The translations under genes were made by a program, and so were the position numbers. A stretch of DNA of 64,000 bases from Clostridium sp. SY8519 (lineage in GTDB: Bacteria > Bacillota > Clostridia > Lachnospirales > Lachnospiraceae). Under the pieces are notes generated by a model that was given only the letters and a program-made list of their open reading frames with translations, was not told where the DNA came from and ran no database searches. Below are positions 52,571-60,854 of the stretch, piece after piece. Numbering within the stretch: position 1 is the first letter of the stretch; every line of letters begins with the position of its first letter. The stretch is from the NCBI RefSeq assembly GCF_000270305.1, contig NC_015737.1, positions 1,798,501-1,862,500 of the forward strand, given 5' to 3'.

Positions 52571-53228
52571 ACTGCTGGTGGAAGATGACCCATCCATCGT
52601 AAAATCACTGAAGGAATTTCTGTCTGTGCAGGATATGCAGGTGACCTGTGCTTCCGGGCAGAAGGAGGCCTTCCGAAAACTGGAACAGGCGTCCTATGAC
52701 CTGATTCTTTTAGATATCACGCTTCCGGACGGAAGCGGGTATTCCATCTGCAATGCGGTGAAGGAGACCTATGGGACACCGGTGATTTTCCTGACGGCCT
52801 CCGGGGATGAAAACAGTGTGGTGACAGGATTTGATCTGGGCGCCGATGACTATATTGCAAAGCCCTTCCGGCCGCGGGAACTCCTTTCCCGAATCCGGAA
52901 TGTGCTGCGGCGCTGCCATCCGGAGACCAATATCCAGCGTGTCAGGGATCTGACCGTAGACCTGGACGGGGCCCGGGTATCGAAAAACGGACAGGAGATT
53001 CTGCTGTCGGGAATGGAGTACCGGCTTTTGGGAATCTTTCTGGACAACCGGGGCAGGATTCTGTCCCGGCAGCAGCTGCTGGAGGCGGCCTGGGATTTTG
53101 CGGGAGATTTCGTAAATGACAACACCCTCTCTGTGTATATCAAAAGACTGCGGGAAAAGATTGAAACGGATCCCCAGAATCCGGTGATTATCACTACTGT
53201 ACGCGGCCTCGGCTATCGAATGGACTGA
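52560..53228 (+). CDS. OmpR-family response regulator (VanR-like)
   Basis: 222 residues. The receiver domain has the acidic pair in LLVEDDPSIVKS, the phosphorylation Asp in LILLDITLPDGSG and the switch lysine in YIAKPFRPREL. The winged-helix effector ends with NTLSVYIKRLREK and VRGLGYRMD. Length and pattern fit VanR/BceR-type regulators controlling cell-envelope responses. The start ATG at 52560 is embedded in the 53-bp repeat, with GGAGG 8 bases upstream. The kinase gene follows 13 bases after the stop, and an ABC exporter lies downstream. Confidence 0.93.
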   Translation: MTTILLVEDDPSIVKSLKEFLSVQDMQVTCASGQKEAFRKLEQASYDLILLDITLPDGSGYSICNAVKETYGTPVIFLTASGDENSVVTGFDLGADDYIAKPFRPRELLSRIRNVLRRCHPETNIQRVRDLTVDLDGARVSKNGQEILLSGMEYRLLGIFLDNRGRILSRQQLLEAAWDFAGDFVNDNTLSVYIKRLREKIETDPQNPVIITTVRGLGYRMD

Positions 53229-53241
53229 AAGGAGAGGCAGT

Positions 53242-54270
53242 ATGGGAAAAGGCGTATCCGTCTTCAGCAGCCGGCGCAGCCGGATGACACTGCTTCTGCT
53301 GCTTCTCATTGCGGCCGGGAGCACGGGAATCCTGCTGGCTTTCTGCCGCAAGCCGCTTCCGCCGGTGATTGCAGCGGCGGCCGGTGCAGGAATGATTCTG
53401 GTGTGGTACTTTTCGGTCAGACATTTTCTGACAGAAGTGTCTGCGTTAAGCACAAATGTGGACCAGGTGCTCCGGGGAACATCCGGACTGTCCATCCGGA
53501 ATTCGGAGGAAGGAGAACTGTCTGTTCTGGCGGGAGAGCTGGAGAAGCTGACAGTTCAGCTGAAAACAGAAGCAGATCAGCGGGCAGAGGAAAAAAGGAA
53601 AATGAGCCAGGCCATGGCGGATATTTCCCATCAGCTGCGGACGCCCCTGACCGCCATGAATCTGAACGCGGATCTCCTGATGCGGGAGGAACTGCGGCCG
53701 GAGGCACGCAGGCAGCAGCTTCACGAAATCCGGAGAAGTCTGTCACGGATGGAAAACCTGGTGGAAGCGCTGTTAAAATTTGCCAAACTGGACGCCGGAA
53801 CCATTACATTCCGACAGGAACCGGTGGATGTCCGCAGAATGGTGGAAAAGTCGGCGGAGGCGCTGCGGATTCCGATGGAATTAAAGGGACAGGAACTGGA
53901 GATCGCCGGGGATGCTGTCTTTTGCGGCGACATGGAATGGAGCGCGGAAGCAGCAGGCAATATTCTGAAAAACTGTATGGAACATACGCCGGAAGGCGGG
54001 CGGATCTGTGTCAGAATCACGGATTCTCCCATTGCCGCAGTGATTGTAATACGGGATTCCGGCGCCGGACTTCCGGCTGCGGATATTCCCCGGATTTTTG
54101 AACGGTTTTACCGCGGACGGAATTCCTCGCCGGAAAGTGTAGGAATCGGCCTGGCACTGGCGAAGGAGATCATCAGCGGGCAGAACGGGACGATCCGGGC
54201 AGGAAATTCCAGGGATCCCGGGGAGCCGGGTGCGGTATTTACCATCAAATTTTACAAAGAAGTAGTTTAA
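53242..54270 (+). CDS. Sensor histidine kinase
   Basis: 342 residues. Two helices (about 12-30 and 37-55) with almost no extracellular loop, so a stimulus would be sensed in the membrane or by a partner protein. The HAMP-like region leads to the phosphoacceptor His in DISHQLRTPLTAMNLNADLL and an ATPase domain ending SVGIGLALAKEII. An intramembrane-sensing kinase next to a large-loop ABC permease is the usual arrangement for peptide-antibiotic sensing modules, though the ABC genes here lie behind a terminator. It pairs with the regulator just upstream. Confidence 0.93.
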   Translation: MGKGVSVFSSRRSRMTLLLLLLIAAGSTGILLAFCRKPLPPVIAAAAGAGMILVWYFSVRHFLTEVSALSTNVDQVLRGTSGLSIRNSEEGELSVLAGELEKLTVQLKTEADQRAEEKRKMSQAMADISHQLRTPLTAMNLNADLLMREELRPEARRQQLHEIRRSLSRMENLVEALLKFAKLDAGTITFRQEPVDVRRMVEKSAEALRIPMELKGQELEIAGDAVFCGDMEWSAEAAGNILKNCMEHTPEGGRICVRITDSPIAAVIVIRDSGAGLPAADIPRIFERFYRGRNSSPESVGIGLALAKEIISGQNGTIRAGNSRDPGEPGAVFTIKFYKEVV

Positions 54271-54272
54271 CG

Positions 54273-54354
54273 GAAATCGCGTGCACGAAGGAAAAAGAGC
54301 AGAAATCGCGTGCACGAAGGAAAATGAAAAGAAACCGCAGCGCGCGAAGGGAAA
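54273..54354. repeat. Three tandem ~29-base repeats
   Basis: GAAATCGCGTGCACGAAGG occurs at 54273 and 54302 in full, and a degenerate third copy (GAAACCGCAGCGCGCGAAGG) starts at 54331. The period is 29 bases. The repeats lie between the kinase stop and the terminator hairpin. They could be a binding array or simple slippage; nothing identifies the factor. Confidence 0.6.
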
Positions 54355-54355
54355 G

Positions 54356-54411
54356 TGACATTTCGGTGACAGAAATTCTTTTGTTCTGTCACCGGGGTGT
54401 CATTTTTATTT
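54356..54411 (+). terminator. Strong terminator after the kinase
   Basis: GGTGACAGAA and TTCTGTCACC form a perfect 10-bp stem; TGACA and TGTCA pair outside it across a symmetric loop. TTTTTATTTT follows. It separates the two-component genes from the ABC genes. Confidence 0.9.
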
Positions 54412-54527
54412 TATAAAATAAAGACAGAACAGAGAACAGGATTTCTTTCAGCGGATAGCTGCCGCGGAAAGCAGGCAGCAGAATGGATCCGGAAAGAACA
54501 GGTATAGGAAATAAGGAGAAAACGGAT

Positions 54528-55211
54528 ATGGAAATACTTCGCGCGGAAAATCTTTCCAAGGTATACGGCAAAGGAAACAACCGGGTGACGGCGCTGGACA
54601 ACGTCTCTTTTTCCATTGAAAAGGGGCAGTTTGTAAGCATTATCGGACCCTCCGGCTCCGGAAAATCCACGCTGCTGCACATGCTCGGCGGTGTGGACCG
54701 CCCGACGGCGGGAAAGATCTTCTTAAACGGGCAGGATGTCTACGCGAGAAATGATGAGCAGCTGGCGATTTTCCGCCGCCGGCAGGTGGGGCTGATCTAC
54801 CAGTTTTACAATCTGATCCCGGAACTGGATGTGGAAGAAAACATTGCACTGCCGCTGCTGATGGACGGCAGGACGCCGGATCCGAAGGCGCTGGAAGAGA
54901 TGATCGAGACACTGGGGCTGAAAGAAAGAAGGCACAATCTGCCCAACCAGCTGTCCGGCGGGCAGGAACAGAGGGTTTCCATCGGCAGGGCGCTGATTAC
55001 AGCGCCTGCTGTCGTGCTGGCCGATGAGCCGACGGGAAATCTGGATTCGGTAAACAGCCAGGAGATCATTAACCTTCTGAAAGCGTCCAACCGGCGTTTC
55101 AATCAGACACTGATTGTCATTACCCATGATGAAGAGATTGCCCTTCAGGCAGACCGGATGCTGGTCATTGAAGACGGCAGGATCGTAAAAGATGAGAGTT
55201 TAAGGAGGTAG
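54528..55211 (+). CDS. ABC transporter ATP-binding subunit (MacB/LolD type)
   Basis: 227 residues. Walker A is GPSGSGKST, the signature is LSGGQEQR and Walker B is VVLADEPTGNLD. The Gln after the Q-loop and YQFYNLIPELDVEENI match the MacB/LolD/BceA group that drives FtsX-type permeases. Such systems move lipoproteins or expel and sense peptide antibiotics rather than importing sugars. AAGGAGAAAACGGAT precedes the ATG at 54528. The permease gene starts 2 bases after the stop, so the two form a unit that the upstream two-component system may control. Confidence 0.94.
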   Translation: MEILRAENLSKVYGKGNNRVTALDNVSFSIEKGQFVSIIGPSGSGKSTLLHMLGGVDRPTAGKIFLNGQDVYARNDEQLAIFRRRQVGLIYQFYNLIPELDVEENIALPLLMDGRTPDPKALEEMIETLGLKERRHNLPNQLSGGQEQRVSIGRALITAPAVVLADEPTGNLDSVNSQEIINLLKASNRRFNQTLIVITHDEEIALQADRMLVIEDGRIVKDESLRR

Positions 55212-55213
55212 GC

Positions 55214-57823
55214 ATGGGGATTTTTCATAAACTTTCCCGAAAGATGATGCGGGTAAACCGTGTTCGGACCATTGTGACAATCATTGGGATTGTCCTGTCC
55301 ATGACGATGCTTACGGCTGTGATCGAAGGCGCCTGGAGCGGCATCAATTACCTGAAGGAAATGGAAATTTACCAGACCGGCGCCTATACCTGCATTGCCC
55401 ATGATCTGACGGAAGCAGAAGCGAAAAAGCTGACTTCTCTGGATGAAGTCAGGGCCAGTTCCCTGCTGCGGGAAGTGGGCTGGGCCCGAATACAGTCGAA
55501 AAATGAGTACAAACCCTACCTGCGGATTGCATCCGCAGACAGCGAAATCACGGATCTGATGGCGGTGCATATTTCAAAGGGAAGAATGCCGCGGAATACT
55601 TCTGAAATTCTGATCCCGGATCATCTTGCGGCCAGCGGTTCCGTGAAGCTGCATGTGGGAGATACACTGCGCCTGAAAACGGGACAGCGGGAGGCAGACG
55701 GCCGGATACCGGAGACGAATGCCGAGCTGAAAACGGAAGAAAATACAGCTGAGGTAAAAAGCAGGGAAACGCTGGTGCATGCTTCGGTCCATACCTATCG
55801 GGTGGTCGGGTTTTACGCAAGGCCTTCGCGGGATCTGGAGGATCTTTCCTGCCCGGGGTATACCGCACTGACGGTGAAAGATCCGGGAAACGGGCGTGTG
55901 ACGGCGCTGATTACCGTAAAACACCTGCAGAACATCAAAGCCTGGATGAAGCAGAATCCGGAATTTTTTCAACAGGCCAGTGTTCATCAGGATCTGCTCC
56001 GCCTGTACGGTGTCTTCGGAAACGACAGCTGGCGGCTCATGCTGTACGGGCTGGCGGCGGCGCTGATTCTCCTGATTGTGTTTGGATCCGTATCCCTGAT
56101 TTACAATTCTTTCTCGATTTCTGTCAGTGAACGGACGAGAAAATACGGGATGCTGCGTTCCATCGGCGCCACAAGAAGGCAGATCCGGGCCTCAGTATTC
56201 TATGAAGCGCTGCTGTCCGCAGGGATCGGTATTCCGCTGGGACTCGTGACCGGCTGCGCAGGAATCGGAATCACCCTGTATCTTCTGCAGGATAATTTTT
56301 CCGGATTCATCAGCGGCAGAACGGGGGCAGCCGTACCGGTGAAGATACATCTGGTGCTGTCGGCCGGAGCCCTTCTGCTGGCGGCTGCCATCTGCCTTCT
56401 GACCGTGCTGCTGTCTGCCATGGTTCCGGCCCGGCGGGCAGTTATGCTTTCCCCCATAGAAGCCATTCGTCAGACCAGGGACATTCGCCTGCGGCCGCGG
56501 GATGTAAAAACCGGGAAACTTTCCGGACGCAATTTTTCCCTGCGGATGGCAGGAAAGAATTACCGGAGAAACCGCAGGCGGAGCAGAACCACGGTGTTTG
56601 CGCTTTTTGTCAGCGTGGTTCTGTTCATAACGGCATCCTCTTTTTCCGCCTATCTTTTGCGGATCACAGAAGTACAGACGGTTTCCGGCGCGGATGTGGC
56701 TGTGATATATCAGCCGAAATCATCCGTTTCTGCGGAACAGGCACGGTGGAAGAAATACCGGGGGATCACCGGGGTAAAAGAGGCGGCAGCAGAGATCGGG
56801 ATGAATAACGTGGATCGTTTTTATACGGACAGAAACAATCTGTCGGAGGATTATCAAAAGTTTAATCAGGATTTTTCAGAAGAAAGTACGTTCAGCGGGA
56901 ACCTGAGCTTCCTGGATGATGATACGTTCCGGAAACTTCTGGAGGAAAACCATCTGTCCGTGCAGGAATATATGAATGTCCGGGCGCCGAAGGGCCTGCT
57001 GGTGAATCAGGTGTTTGCGGCAGTGGATGGAAAGGACCGCTTGCTTCCGCTGATGAAAACAGATGCTTTTCCGGTGAAAGTGACAGCTGAGCGGGTTACA
57101 GAGTACAAAAAAGACGGCAGTGAGGTAAGGAAAAAAACAGAGCTTACCGTCGGAGCGGCGATCGGGAAGAAGCCCTGGTTTGAGCAGAATGCTTCCGCTA
57201 TTTATTACCCGGTTTCTGCTATGGACTCCCTGCTTGGGAAAGACGGCGGAAAGGAAATGCATGAGGCAGGCATGAGTCTTCTGGCCTTCCGGAGTTCGGA
57301 TCATGGACAGACGGCGGAGGAGCTGAAAAAACTCATAAGCGATGCTGACGAACAGGGGAATGTCCAGGATATTGCGGCAGAGCAGGAAAGCAACCGTATG
57401 CTGATTACAGTGGTCAATGTATTTGCCTATGGCTTTATCATTCTGATTTCCCTGATCGCGGTCACCAATGTGTTCCACATCATGTCGACAGGCATCATCC
57501 TGCGCAAACGGGAGTTTGCCATGCTTCGGTCCGTGGGAATGTCACGGAAAGGACTGGTGCGGATGCTGCGGGCGGAATGCGCCGGATACGGGATCCGTGC
57601 GCTGGCATGGGGCCTGCCGGTTTCTGTAGTCTGCAGTTATCTGATTTACCGTGTGGTAGTTACAAACCATGCGCTGACAGGCATCACATTTTTCATACCC
57701 TGGCATGGCATTCTGATTGCGGTGCTGGCAGTTTTCGCCGTGGTGTTTATCACCATGCGGTATGCGGAACGAAAGATTTCCAGGGAAAATCTGATTGACG
57801 CGCTGAAGAACGAAACCATCTGA
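55214..57823 (+). CDS. FtsX/MacB-family ABC permease with large extracellular domains
   Basis: 869 residues. About ten transmembrane helices in two FtsX-like blocks. The first helix is at about 15-35, then an extracellular domain of about 230 residues, three helices (about 275-415), a second extracellular domain of about 220 residues (470-710) and a final three-helix block. SERTRKYGMLRSIGATRRQI and ILRKREFAMLRSVGMSRKGL are the conserved cytoplasmic loops. It is paired with the ATPase encoded just upstream. Double length and duplicated loops are normal for this group. Probable roles are peptide-antibiotic defence or envelope lipoprotein handling; that is inference from context. Confidence 0.92.
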   Translation: MGIFHKLSRKMMRVNRVRTIVTIIGIVLSMTMLTAVIEGAWSGINYLKEMEIYQTGAYTCIAHDLTEAEAKKLTSLDEVRASSLLREVGWARIQSKNEYKPYLRIASADSEITDLMAVHISKGRMPRNTSEILIPDHLAASGSVKLHVGDTLRLKTGQREADGRIPETNAELKTEENTAEVKSRETLVHASVHTYRVVGFYARPSRDLEDLSCPGYTALTVKDPGNGRVTALITVKHLQNIKAWMKQNPEFFQQASVHQDLLRLYGVFGNDSWRLMLYGLAAALILLIVFGSVSLIYNSFSISVSERTRKYGMLRSIGATRRQIRASVFYEALLSAGIGIPLGLVTGCAGIGITLYLLQDNFSGFISGRTGAAVPVKIHLVLSAGALLLAAAICLLTVLLSAMVPARRAVMLSPIEAIRQTRDIRLRPRDVKTGKLSGRNFSLRMAGKNYRRNRRRSRTTVFALFVSVVLFITASSFSAYLLRITEVQTVSGADVAVIYQPKSSVSAEQARWKKYRGITGVKEAAAEIGMNNVDRFYTDRNNLSEDYQKFNQDFSEESTFSGNLSFLDDDTFRKLLEENHLSVQEYMNVRAPKGLLVNQVFAAVDGKDRLLPLMKTDAFPVKVTAERVTEYKKDGSEVRKKTELTVGAAIGKKPWFEQNASAIYYPVSAMDSLLGKDGGKEMHEAGMSLLAFRSSDHGQTAEELKKLISDADEQGNVQDIAAEQESNRMLITVVNVFAYGFIILISLIAVTNVFHIMSTGIILRKREFAMLRSVGMSRKGLVRMLRAECAGYGIRALAWGLPVSVVCSYLIYRVVVTNHALTGITFFIPWHGILIAVLAVFAVVFITMRYAERKISRENLIDALKNETI

Positions 57824-57881
57824 CCGGCAGCAGGATTCCTGTATTCCACATATTCAGAACAAACTTTATATACTGAGAACA

Positions 57882-57932
57882 GCAGGCAGACATTACGGTA
57901 TAAAAAACCGGAGGTCTGCTTGCGCTTTTTTT
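57882..57932 (+). terminator. Terminator after the permease
   Basis: GCAGGCAGAC pairs with GTCTGCTTGC (one G-T pair), with an inner CGGT/ACCG stem, and seven T residues follow. Confidence 0.85.
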
Positions 57933-58046
57933 GTATGCAGAGTATGATAGGAGCGAATTGAATTCATACCATTCAGGTATGTATTAAACCATAAATTACG
58001 TTATGAATAAAAAAATATGACTTTTACAGGCAGGGGGGAAGGATAT

Positions 58047-59636
58047 ATGAACAGAAAAAACAGGAAACTGCCCGCGGCGGCAGCCTTGCTGACAGCAGTT
58101 ATGCTGGGTTCCGGCATGGCAGGAACGGTGCCGGCAGCAGCCGCGCAGACAGAACCGTCGGCAGCTACGCGGGCCACAGGAGCTGCTTCCGCGCAGCAGC
58201 TGTGCAGACAGCTGAAAGAGGCGAAAAGCAGGCTGCACCAGCTGGAAAAACAGACCGCAGCTTATAACCGGGGCAGCATCGGCTTTTTTGAAGAAATGAA
58301 GAAACAGGGATCTGCGGACGCGGCTCAGGCGCTGCATCTGCTGGCTGACGCCGAATATAAGGACCGGATCCGGACAATCGATAAGGGCGCCTCTGTAAAA
58401 GAGGCATCGGTGGATGCCACCTCTTTAAGAAATATGCAGAGGACGTTTCAGTATATGCGCTATTACAATAATCTGCGGCGTTCTCTGGGACTTTCGGAAC
58501 TGAAGGTCTCCCATTCGCTGATGGCGGCAGCCCAGGCAGACGCGGATTTTTCTGATACCGTAATCAGGCATGCGATGCAGTTTGGCTGTGTTCTGGGAGA
58601 AAATGCAGCCTGGAACTATGGGAGCAACCCGTTTCTCCAGTGGTATGATCAGGAAAAGGAAGAATTTGACCGTGTGGCCAGGCGCCTCGGACAGAAAAAG
58701 CCCTTGACCGGGAAGGCGGCCTTTGACTATTACAGGGAGCACGCTGTGGAAATTAGTGCGAAGGTGGAAGCGGATAAGAAGCAGATCGGACATTATATCA
58801 ATGATATCAATCCGGCCGGCACAGTGATGGGGTTCGGCATTACAGACCGGGGAACGATGTATGGCTGGACCACCTATGTCAGAACCTATACCATTGCGAA
58901 AGACACGGAAGCGTATACGGTAGATGCCTACGCCTCCATGCTGAATGCCTATGTCAGGAAAGTGACAGGCGCGGTTCAGGCCTGTAAGAAACAGAAGAAA
59001 AAGGTGGATGCCCTGGAAAAGAAACTGTCGGATGCTTCGAAGTTTGCTCTGAAAGGCGGTTCGAAAAGCCAGACGGAGGAACTGCTTTCTGTGGTGAAAA
59101 ATACCAGTGATTTTTCGGACGCTTCCTATCTGCCCATGCGGACATATGGCAGACACACCGGGAAATCCCTGAAACTGTCCTGGAAAAAGGTGCGCGGAGC
59201 GAAAAACTATGTGGTTTACGCGGGTACACCCAACGGAACGTATCGGAAGGTGAAATCCACAGCCGGAAGCTCTGCCTCTGTGCGGAAGATTTCCGGAAGC
59301 CCTGTCCGGAAAGGGACTTACAAGGCAGTGGTGCTTGCTTATAACAAAATAGGAAAGGTGACTGCTGTATCCCAGACCGTTTTTACCGGAGGGGCAAAGA
59401 AGAAAATCCGTGTGAAAACCGCGAAAATCCGGATGAAAAAGGGCCGGTCTTACCGACTGAAGGTTTCTTCCGGGCAATCCAGAAAATACCGCGGCCTGCG
59501 TTATGTTTCCACGAATCAAAAGGTGGCGGCAGTCTCCGGCAGCGGAAAAATCCGCGCGGGGAAGCGCGGAAGGGCATATATTTACGTATATGCCCAGGAC
59601 GGGTACAGTAAGAAAGTTAAGGTACAGGTAAAATAA
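58047..59636 (+). CDS. Secreted CAP-domain protein with C-terminal Ig-like domains
   Basis: 529 residues. A signal peptide (residues about 8-37, ending AAAAQ) is followed by a coiled-coil-like region rich in Lys, Gln and Leu. Then comes a CAP (SCP/PR-1-like) domain at about 140-310 with LRRSLGLSELKVSHSLMAAA, GENAAWNYG and MGFGI. The C-terminal part has a fibronectin type III-like segment (about 385-455) and a BIG_2-like segment (about 460-529). CAP domains act at cell surfaces in binding or proteolysis, and few bacterial ones are characterised. The ATG at 58047 follows GGGGGGAAGGATAT. A hairpin lies just past the stop. Confidence 0.82.
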   Translation: MNRKNRKLPAAAALLTAVMLGSGMAGTVPAAAAQTEPSAATRATGAASAQQLCRQLKEAKSRLHQLEKQTAAYNRGSIGFFEEMKKQGSADAAQALHLLADAEYKDRIRTIDKGASVKEASVDATSLRNMQRTFQYMRYYNNLRRSLGLSELKVSHSLMAAAQADADFSDTVIRHAMQFGCVLGENAAWNYGSNPFLQWYDQEKEEFDRVARRLGQKKPLTGKAAFDYYREHAVEISAKVEADKKQIGHYINDINPAGTVMGFGITDRGTMYGWTTYVRTYTIAKDTEAYTVDAYASMLNAYVRKVTGAVQACKKQKKKVDALEKKLSDASKFALKGGSKSQTEELLSVVKNTSDFSDASYLPMRTYGRHTGKSLKLSWKKVRGAKNYVVYAGTPNGTYRKVKSTAGSSASVRKISGSPVRKGTYKAVVLAYNKIGKVTAVSQTVFTGGAKKKIRVKTAKIRMKKGRSYRLKVSSGQSRKYRGLRYVSTNQKVAAVSGSGKIRAGKRGRAYIYVYAQDGYSKKVKVQVK

Positions 59637-59646
59637 TATGCAAGGA

Positions 59647-59690
59647 AGAAGCACCCGGATTCCGGTAGAAGAGGGAATTCGGGTGCTTCT
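59647..59690 (+). terminator. Hairpin after the CAP-domain gene
   Basis: A stem of about 16 bp (AGAAGCACCCGGATTC against GAATTCGGGTGCTTCT, one G-T pair) has no T-run behind it. It may be a terminator in another setting or a stable 3' end. Confidence 0.55.
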
Positions 59691-59816
59691 GCATCCGGAA
59701 ACCCAAATGTGATAAGCGTCATGTTTTGCGCAGAATATTTGCGTAAGATGTGGCGCTTTTTGGTGATCGTGATAAAGTATGGGGTATCAGAAACTGAAGA
59801 TGAGGAAGAAAGGACG

Positions 59817-60719
59817 ATGGAAATGAAACTCAGACAGGCAAAGGGAAATACCTGGTATCTGGAAGACTGGCAGCTGATTCCGCTGTATAGGACAGACTCG
59901 CGCCATTGTATCCTGATAGATTCCGGGGATCTGACGCAGCGGGACAGCATCTGGCGCACACTGGAAGCAAATGGAATCCGTCCGGTCGGAATACTGGGAA
60001 CCCATGTGCATACGGATCATTCGGTGAACCACGGATTTCTGAAGGAGAAGTATCGGATTCCGCTGGCGCTTCCGGCCGGGGAAGCAGCCATCTGCGCAAG
60101 CAGTACAATGCTGAAAGCCTATTATTACATGGTTACGGAAGGCCAGATTCATGCCTTTGAAGACTATTCCAATATGCTTGTAAACACGGAGTACAGCATC
60201 CCTGCAGGAAAAGAAACGGTTACATTCTGCGGCGCGGATTTTCAGATTCTGCGGACACCGGGACACTCGCCGGATCATATTTCCGTCATCACGCCGGATA
60301 ACGTGCTGTGTACGGGAGACGCGCTGTTTTCCTCCGACTATCTGGTAAAATCAAAATTACCGTACTTTTTTTCGCTGCAGACAGCGATCGATTCCATGCA
60401 GGCATTAAAAAGTCAGAAGTCTGCGTGCTGTATCATGGCGCACTGCGGTGTAACCGAGGCGCTGCTGCCGGTAATCGAGGATAATATCCGCAGCATCGAC
60501 ACATGGGCACAGCGAATTCTGACGCTGGCAGAGCAGCCGCTTACCGTCAGCGAATATATTGCGGCAGTCTGTAAAGAATATTCCCTGCTTTCCTCCAGGC
60601 TGTTTAAGACCACCCTTTATGAGCGGAATATCCGTGTGTACATCGAATATCTGACGGACCGTGGAAAACTGACAGAGTACGCGGAGGAGGGAATGACGTA
60701 TTATGTAAAATCTCATTAA
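59817..60719 (+). CDS. Metallo-beta-lactamase-fold hydrolase
   Basis: 300 residues. HVHTDHS (about 63-69) is the zinc motif, and further metal ligands lie in TPGHSPDH and CTGDALF, then MAHCGV. The N-terminal domain is the MBL fold; residues about 225-300 form a C-terminal helical domain of the kind seen in many small-molecule hydrolases. The substrate cannot be read from the sequence. The ATG at 59817 follows AAGAAAGGACG, and an in-frame ATG at 59823 is an alternative start. It lies before the sirtuin gene with about 135 bases between. Confidence 0.88.
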   Translation: MEMKLRQAKGNTWYLEDWQLIPLYRTDSRHCILIDSGDLTQRDSIWRTLEANGIRPVGILGTHVHTDHSVNHGFLKEKYRIPLALPAGEAAICASSTMLKAYYYMVTEGQIHAFEDYSNMLVNTEYSIPAGKETVTFCGADFQILRTPGHSPDHISVITPDNVLCTGDALFSSDYLVKSKLPYFFSLQTAIDSMQALKSQKSACCIMAHCGVTEALLPVIEDNIRSIDTWAQRILTLAEQPLTVSEYIAAVCKEYSLLSSRLFKTTLYERNIRVYIEYLTDRGKLTEYAEEGMTYYVKSH

Positions 60720-60854
60720 ATGTCATAAAATAATTGACAACATATTCTGACGTGCTAAGATAGAAATATAAATATTACATCAAAAAACAAATACATGAAA
60801 ACAGCAGTGAACGAAATGAAACGCTGCTGACAGAGAATTTAACGGAGGGATACG

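Noticed and set aside
54273..54354. Possible CRISPR array
   Set aside because: Only three units are present, the repeats are tandem with almost no spacer, and no cas gene is in the window.
58425..59654. 409-codon minus-strand frame over the CAP-domain gene
   Set aside because: The plus strand has a signal peptide, domain order and ribosome binding site; the minus frame has none.
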